Shown one piece after another: positions 60,486 through 64,000 of a stretch of 64,000 nt of DNA. A model generated the notes under the pieces. The model made no database searches. It saw nothing but the letters and a program-made list of their open reading frames with translations, and was not told where the DNA came from. Origin of the DNA: JBBDJB01 sp040880125 (lineage in GTDB: Bacteria > Planctomycetota > Planctomycetia > Pirellulales > JBBDJB01); contig JBBDJB010000021.1 of assembly GCA_040880125.1 (NCBI GenBank), positions 1-64,000 of the forward strand, given 5' to 3'. The translations under genes were made by a program, and so were the position numbers. How positions within the stretch are numbered: position 1 is the first letter of the stretch; each line of letters starts with the position of its first letter.

Positions 60486-60747
60486 TTAGCCGCGGTCCGA
60501 ACGGCGGCGGTAGCCCACGGCGAGCAGTCCGGCCATGCCCAGGATCGCAAGGACGAAGGTCGACGGCGCGGGGATGGGCGCACACAGTGCCGGTGATGTT
60601 GATCGTTACGTCGGACAGGGCGCCGCTGAAGCCGCTGACGATCTCGCTCCGTGGGTTCAACGTGATCAGCCCGCTGAAGCTTCCGACCGTGCCCCTGGGC
60701 AGTTCCACGAACAGCCCTCCGTGAGTTGCCCCCGCCAGCGCGGTCAA
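60486..60747 (-). pseudogene. Frameshifted remnant of a PEP-CTERM exported protein
   Basis: One frame (from about 60747) encodes a beta-rich fragment (GGLFVELPRGTVGSFSGLITL, FSGALSDVTINITGTVCA). Just after that, a one-base shift of frame at about 60576-60585 opens a classic PEP-CTERM sorting signal at 60575-60486: IPAPSTFVLAILGMAGLLAV followed by GYRRRRS..-type basic residues and a stop (PAPS in place of PEPS, one hydrophobic helix, Arg cluster). No signal peptide or start is seen upstream, so the 5' end is also lost. Intact members are sorted to the surface by exosortase. A sequencing error is an alternative cause of the shift. Confidence 0.65.
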
Positions 60748-61008
60748 CTTTCCGAAACATTTTTCTTTGCGCCTGCTGGGGCATCCCGACTCACCGACTT
60801 CGCCCGTTCGGGATACCTAAATTTTGCTGTAGATACACGTTATCTGTGGATATCCCGTTGGGCGCTGATCTGACGATGGCTTTCGCTACTGTCAGGGCGG
60901 GGGCAGGAAATCTAGAATGGGGCATCCGGGACGGGCGATACATTGGCCGACTGCGATCGGCGTTAACCGCCGCAGATCGACGCAACTTGAAACCAGATAG
61001 GGAGATCC
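60748..61008. other. pyrG upstream region
   Basis: Holds the lost 5' part of the PEP-CTERM remnant and the pyrG leader. An AT-richer stretch at about 60820-60850 (AATTTTGCTGTAGATACACG) may contain the pyrG promoter but no proper -35/-10 pair is evident. Confidence 0.35.
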
Positions 61009-62661
61009 ATGGCCAAACACATCTTCGTCACAGGCGGCGTTGTCAGCTCGCTGGGCAAGGGGCTGACCAGTGCGTCGATCGGCATGCTGCTGGAGCGGCG
61101 GGGCCTGCGGGTACGGATGCAGAAGCTCGACCCGTATATCAACGTCGATCCCGGCACCATGAGTCCCTATCAACACGGGGAGGTCTACGTCCTGGACGAC
61201 GGCAGCGAAACCGATCTGGACCTGGGCCACTACGAGCGGTTCACGCACAGCCCACTCACACGGGACTCAAATTACACCACGGGCCAGATCTACCTGTCGG
61301 TCATCAATAAGGAGCGGCGGGGCGAGTTTCTCGGAAAGACGGTGCAGGTGATTCCGCACATCACCAATGAGATCAAGGGCGTAATCCATAAGCTGGCCGA
61401 GCCGGGCGTGGACGTGGTCATCACCGAGATCGGCGGCACGGTGGGCGACATCGAGAGCCGGCCGTTTCTGGAGGCCATCCGCCAGTTCTCGCTCGATGTG
61501 GGCAAGAGCAACTGCCTGTACATTCATCTGACGCTGGTGCCGTATTTGAAAGCGGCCGGCGAACTGAAGACCAAGCCGACACAGCACTCGGTCGGGCAGT
61601 TGCGGGAGATCGGTATTCAGCCGGACATCCTCATCTGCCGTACGGAGCGGTCGCTCAGCCGCGACGACCGCGAGAAGATCGCGCTGTTCTGCAACATGCC
61701 GATCGAGGCGGTAATCGAGGAAAAGGACAAGGACTTTTCGATCTATGAGGTGCCGCTGAGCCTGGAAGAGCATCAGTTGGACCGGCTGATCGTGAACCAG
61801 TTGAAGCTGGCGGCCGGCGAGCTGGACATGCAGGACTGGCATGAACTGCTCCGCCGTCTGCGCAATCCTCAGCACGAGATCGGCATCGCCGTGGTCGGCA
61901 AGTACGCCGAGCATCGCGACGCGTACAAGTCGATCTACGAAGCCCTCGATCATGCCGGCATCGCCAATCGGGCGCAGATACGCATCCAGCGGATTCAGAG
62001 CGAGGAAATCGAGCGCGAAGGGCCCGAGCGGCTGCTGTCCGGCTACGACGGGCTGTTGGTGCCGGGCGGGTTTGGCGAGCGCGGCATCGAAGGCAAGGTC
62101 GAGGCGATCCAGTTCGCCCGGCAGCGGAGCATCCCGTTTTTCGGGATTTGCCTGGGCATGCAATGCGCGGTGATCGAATTCGCCCGCAACATCTGCGAAC
62201 TTACCGGCGCGCATTCGACCGAGTTCGACAAGAACACCCCACACCCGGTGATCTGCCTACTCGACGAGCAGAGGACGATTACGGACAAGGGCGGCACGAT
62301 GCGTCTGGGCGCGCAGCCGGCCCGGTTGGAAGCCAAGAGCCGGGCGCGGGCCGCTTATCGCCGCGACCAGATCGCCGAGCGGCACCGCCACCGGTACGAA
62401 TTCAACAACGTGTACCGCCAGCAGTTCGAGGCGCACGGGATGGAGATCGCCGGCAGCAGCCCGGACGGGACACTGGTGGAGATCGTGGAAATCCCGTCGC
62501 ACCCGTGGTTCGTGGCGGTGCAGTACCACCCGGAGTTCAAATCGAAGCCCACCGCGGCGCACCCGCTGTTCGCCGGGTTTATCGCGGCGGCCGTGGAAAA
62601 GCACGCCGCCCGGGCGAAGAAAAGTACCGAGGTCGAGTCGCCCACCGGCGACACCGTTTAA
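61009..62661 (+). CDS. pyrG: CTP synthase
   Basis: A 550-residue CTP synthase, aminating UTP to CTP with glutamine. The synthase domain begins MAKHIFVTGGVVSSLGKGLTSASIG (P-loop) with QKLDPYINVDPGTMSP and YERF; the class I glutamine amidotransferase domain (about 290-535) has GLLVPGGFGERGIEGK, nucleophile Cys in FFGICLGMQCAVIEF, and His/Glu in VQYHPEFKSKP. AGGGAGATCC precedes the ATG. Full length. Followed by a repeat and the DUF1844 gene. Confidence 0.97.
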   Translation: MAKHIFVTGGVVSSLGKGLTSASIGMLLERRGLRVRMQKLDPYINVDPGTMSPYQHGEVYVLDDGSETDLDLGHYERFTHSPLTRDSNYTTGQIYLSVINKERRGEFLGKTVQVIPHITNEIKGVIHKLAEPGVDVVITEIGGTVGDIESRPFLEAIRQFSLDVGKSNCLYIHLTLVPYLKAAGELKTKPTQHSVGQLREIGIQPDILICRTERSLSRDDREKIALFCNMPIEAVIEEKDKDFSIYEVPLSLEEHQLDRLIVNQLKLAAGELDMQDWHELLRRLRNPQHEIGIAVVGKYAEHRDAYKSIYEALDHAGIANRAQIRIQRIQSEEIEREGPERLLSGYDGLLVPGGFGERGIEGKVEAIQFARQRSIPFFGICLGMQCAVIEFARNICELTGAHSTEFDKNTPHPVICLLDEQRTITDKGGTMRLGAQPARLEAKSRARAAYRRDQIAERHRHRYEFNNVYRQQFEAHGMEIAGSSPDGTLVEIVEIPSHPWFVAVQYHPEFKSKPTAAHPLFAGFIAAAVEKHAARAKKSTEVESPTGDTV

Positions 62662-62668
62662 TTCCGCT

Positions 62669-62694
62669 GGTGGCACAGACATTCCTGTCTGTGC
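62669..62694 (-). repeat. Palindromic repeat family A, reverse orientation
   Basis: GGTGGCACAGACATTCCTGT followed by CTGTGC: a consensus copy filling half of the 60-base gap between pyrG and the DUF1844 gene. Confidence 0.85.
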
Positions 62695-62721
62695 AGCGCA
62701 GCGCGAGAGGAGAATTCGCAA

Positions 62722-63165
62722 GTGGCAGAACAGCAAGGCAAAAAGAAGATCTTCATCGACGAGGACTGGAAGAGCCAGGTCGAGGCCGAACGCGAAGCAG
62801 CCCGACAGCAGAAGCAACCTTCGTCCGAGGCATCAGACCCTTCGTCCGAGGCATCCGACACTGTCGAAAGGGCGAAGCCGGCCGATCCGACGGCGGGGCA
62901 GATGCCGCCGGCAACTTTTCAGATGCTCGTCACCACGCTGGCCACCGAAGCGATGGTCGGGCTGGGACAAATCCCGCTGCCGGGCCTGAGCGAGCCGACG
63001 GTGAACCTTGCGCAAGCGAAGTACTTTATCGACACCCTCGAAGTGCTCGAAGAGAAGACTCGCGGCAATCTGACGACCGAAGAGTCGCAGTCGCTCACCG
63101 ATCTGCTCTATCAACTGCGGCTGGCTTACGTTGCCGTGCGCGATCGTGGGCCCGGCAGTGCCTAG
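62722..63165 (+). CDS. DUF1844 domain protein
   Basis: A 147-residue protein: a charged N-terminal region (KKKIFIDEDWKSQVEAERE) typical of DUF1844 proteins, then the helical domain from about 60: PATFQMLVTTLATEAMVGLGQIP, ...NLAQAKYFIDTLEVLEEKTRGNLTTEES..., QSLTDLLYQLRLAYVAV. Function unknown. The linker contains a perfect-frame tandem duplication of 7 residues (PSSEASD twice, encoded by 21-base units at 62818-62838 and 62839-62859, one mismatch). Start is GTG 62722. It is close to pyrG and probably in its transcript. Confidence 0.88.
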   Translation: MAEQQGKKKIFIDEDWKSQVEAEREAARQQKQPSSEASDPSSEASDTVERAKPADPTAGQMPPATFQMLVTTLATEAMVGLGQIPLPGLSEPTVNLAQAKYFIDTLEVLEEKTRGNLTTEESQSLTDLLYQLRLAYVAVRDRGPGSA

Positions 63166-63341
63166 CAGCCATGAAAAACAAGCGCCATGCCCGGCGGAGG
63201 AAAAAGTCTGGCATCCTTGCCAGCACGAACCAATCCGTGAGGACTTGCATTTCCCATGTCGGGTGACAACCGAAGGGGGAACTCGATTTCCCTCCGTATC
63301 GGGCGTGGGCGCTTGTTGGTAGTCGGAGGCTAATTCAGTAG

Positions 63342-63360
63342 CTGAATCGCAAGGATTCAG
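63342..63360. repeat. CTGAATC..GATTCAG inverted repeat (family B)
   Basis: CTGAATC (63342-63348), loop GCAAG, GATTCAG (63354-63360): perfect 7-base-pair stem between the convergent DUF1844 and mraZ genes, so it could work as a bidirectional terminator. Confidence 0.6.
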
Positions 63361-63402
63361 ACGCGCCTCGCAGCAGGCCGGACTCTCACGAGGTCTGACG
63401 CA

Positions 63403-63888
63403 CTAGCGAGTTAAGTTGTCAAACAATTGCCGGAAGTCGGGCATCCGCTCTTGCAGATATTCCAGCCACCGCTGGGGGTGCCAAATCTCGACGCACACCG
63501 CCGCGCCGACAATCGTCACTTCGCCTCCCGGCTCGACGCCGAGAAACTCGCGGAAGCCCTCGGGGATCGACAAACGACCGCGACCGGCGAGCTGAACCTC
63601 CTTGTGACGAGTGGAAAGCAGCCGGCCGAGCAGTTGCACCTCTTCGATGCGTCCCTCCAGCCGTCCTGCCCGCATTTTCCCTTTTAGCAACTCGACGCCT
63701 TCTTCCAGTTTTGACTGCCACGCCGCATGGTCCCACAGGCTCAGGCAGCCGGGCCGCTCCTTGGCGAGTATGCAGTCACTGCCAGCGGCGATCAGCGGCT
63801 CGACCAATTCGGCGGGCACCGAAAGCCGGAATCGCTCGTCCAGTGAGCGAGTGAATTCCCCCAGGATGAACTCGCGGACATCGGTCAT
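63403..63888 (-). CDS. mraZ: MraZ transcriptional regulator
   Basis: A 161-residue MraZ, with two swapped-hairpin AbrB-like DNA-binding repeats: GEFTRSLDERFRLSVPAELVE (about 11-31) and a second unit KEVQLAGRGRLSIPEGFREFLGV (about 95-117), each holding the DxxGRxxxP-type core (DERFRLSVP; AGRGRLSIP). In most bacteria mraZ heads the division/cell-wall (dcw) operon and represses it; here its downstream side faces the convergent DUF1844 gene, so it is an orphan. No TGGGN repeat array is obvious in the 110 bases upstream. The RlsIP/PEGF core makes the identification firm. Confidence 0.9.
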   Translation of the reverse strand: MTDVREFILGEFTRSLDERFRLSVPAELVEPLIAAGSDCILAKERPGCLSLWDHAAWQSKLEEGVELLKGKMRAGRLEGRIEEVQLLGRLLSTRHKEVQLAGRGRLSIPEGFREFLGVEPGGEVTIVGAAVCVEIWHPQRWLEYLQERMPDFRQLFDNLTR

Positions 63889-64000
63889 TGGCAGTGCCGG
63901 AGGCGTGACGTGCTGGCATTAACTGAGCGTGCCTGGATTTAGCTGCGTCCGGCGATCGCAGATTCCAGGATTGGCAAATTTCCCTCAAAAACTCTGCTCT

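Overview
This 64-kb, GC-rich window reads as chromosomal DNA of a planctomycete, most likely a Pirellulales/Planctomycetia relative (inferred from gene content). Pointers are: a redoxin/cytochrome c/copper-monooxygenase fusion, a PEP-CTERM sorting-signal remnant, a YYTTRGPRDFL-type tail on a small lipoprotein, an orphan mraZ with no division/cell-wall genes around it, coaB and coaC as separate genes, paired PQQ-like propellers, and many small palindromic repeats between genes. I see no rRNA, insertion sequence, prophage or CRISPR array.

Layout. 1-9 kb: tRNA-Leu(GAG), an exported S41 protease, a DUF2071 protein, small unknowns, then a minus-strand membrane-lipid/riboflavin/rRNA-methylation operon psd-pssA-ribE-rsmA. 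8.7-12.8 kb: a molybdenum-hydroxylase maturation pair (XdhC and a MocA-like cytidylyltransferase), a TPR lipoprotein-like protein and a DUF202 protein. 13.0-16.3 kb: the most intriguing locus, a Tat-exported propeller carrying the three zinc histidines of peptidyl-alpha-hydroxyglycine amidating lyase (PAL), followed by an exported redoxin-cytochrome c-PHM-like copper monooxygenase. 16.3-23.4 kb: ldhA-like dehydrogenase, five TadE/TadG-like pseudopilin genes and PTS enzyme I. 24.0-27.9 kb: a dedicated type II fatty-acid/polyketide-like operon (FabZ-FabG-ACP-FabZ-FabF) behind a good sigma70 promoter. 28.0-34.0 kb: exported proteins, including the overlapping beta-helix/diheme cytochrome pair (TIGR03805/TIGR03806 type), a metallophosphatase and a degenerate retropepsin-like protein. 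34.2-39.0 kb: a kinase-less PAS-GAF-receiver regulator and aconitase. 39.0-44.9 kb: an exported IorAB-type molybdenum hydroxylase and two PQQ-like propellers, three of these four sharing Arg-Gly-rich inserts. 45.2-54.7 kb: housekeeping on the minus strand (argC-argJ; yicC-gmk-rpoZ-coaC-coaB; secG; aroF-tpiA; pheA). 55.2-62.7 kb: dnaK, clpB and pyrG on the plus strand, with a frameshifted PEP-CTERM remnant between clpB and pyrG. The end holds a DUF1844 protein and mraZ.

How it fits together. Many products are exported (Sec, Tat or lipoprotein signals) and redox-active: a copper/heme monooxygenase, c-type cytochromes, PQQ-like propellers and a molybdenum hydroxylase whose cofactor-maturation genes (xdhC, mocA) lie about 30 kb away. 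Short imperfect palindromes of the form GCACAGAC..GTCTGTGC recur in about a dozen intergenic gaps and generate spurious reading frames beginning MAQTFLSV. All functional assignments come from reading motifs and gene order; no searches were run.
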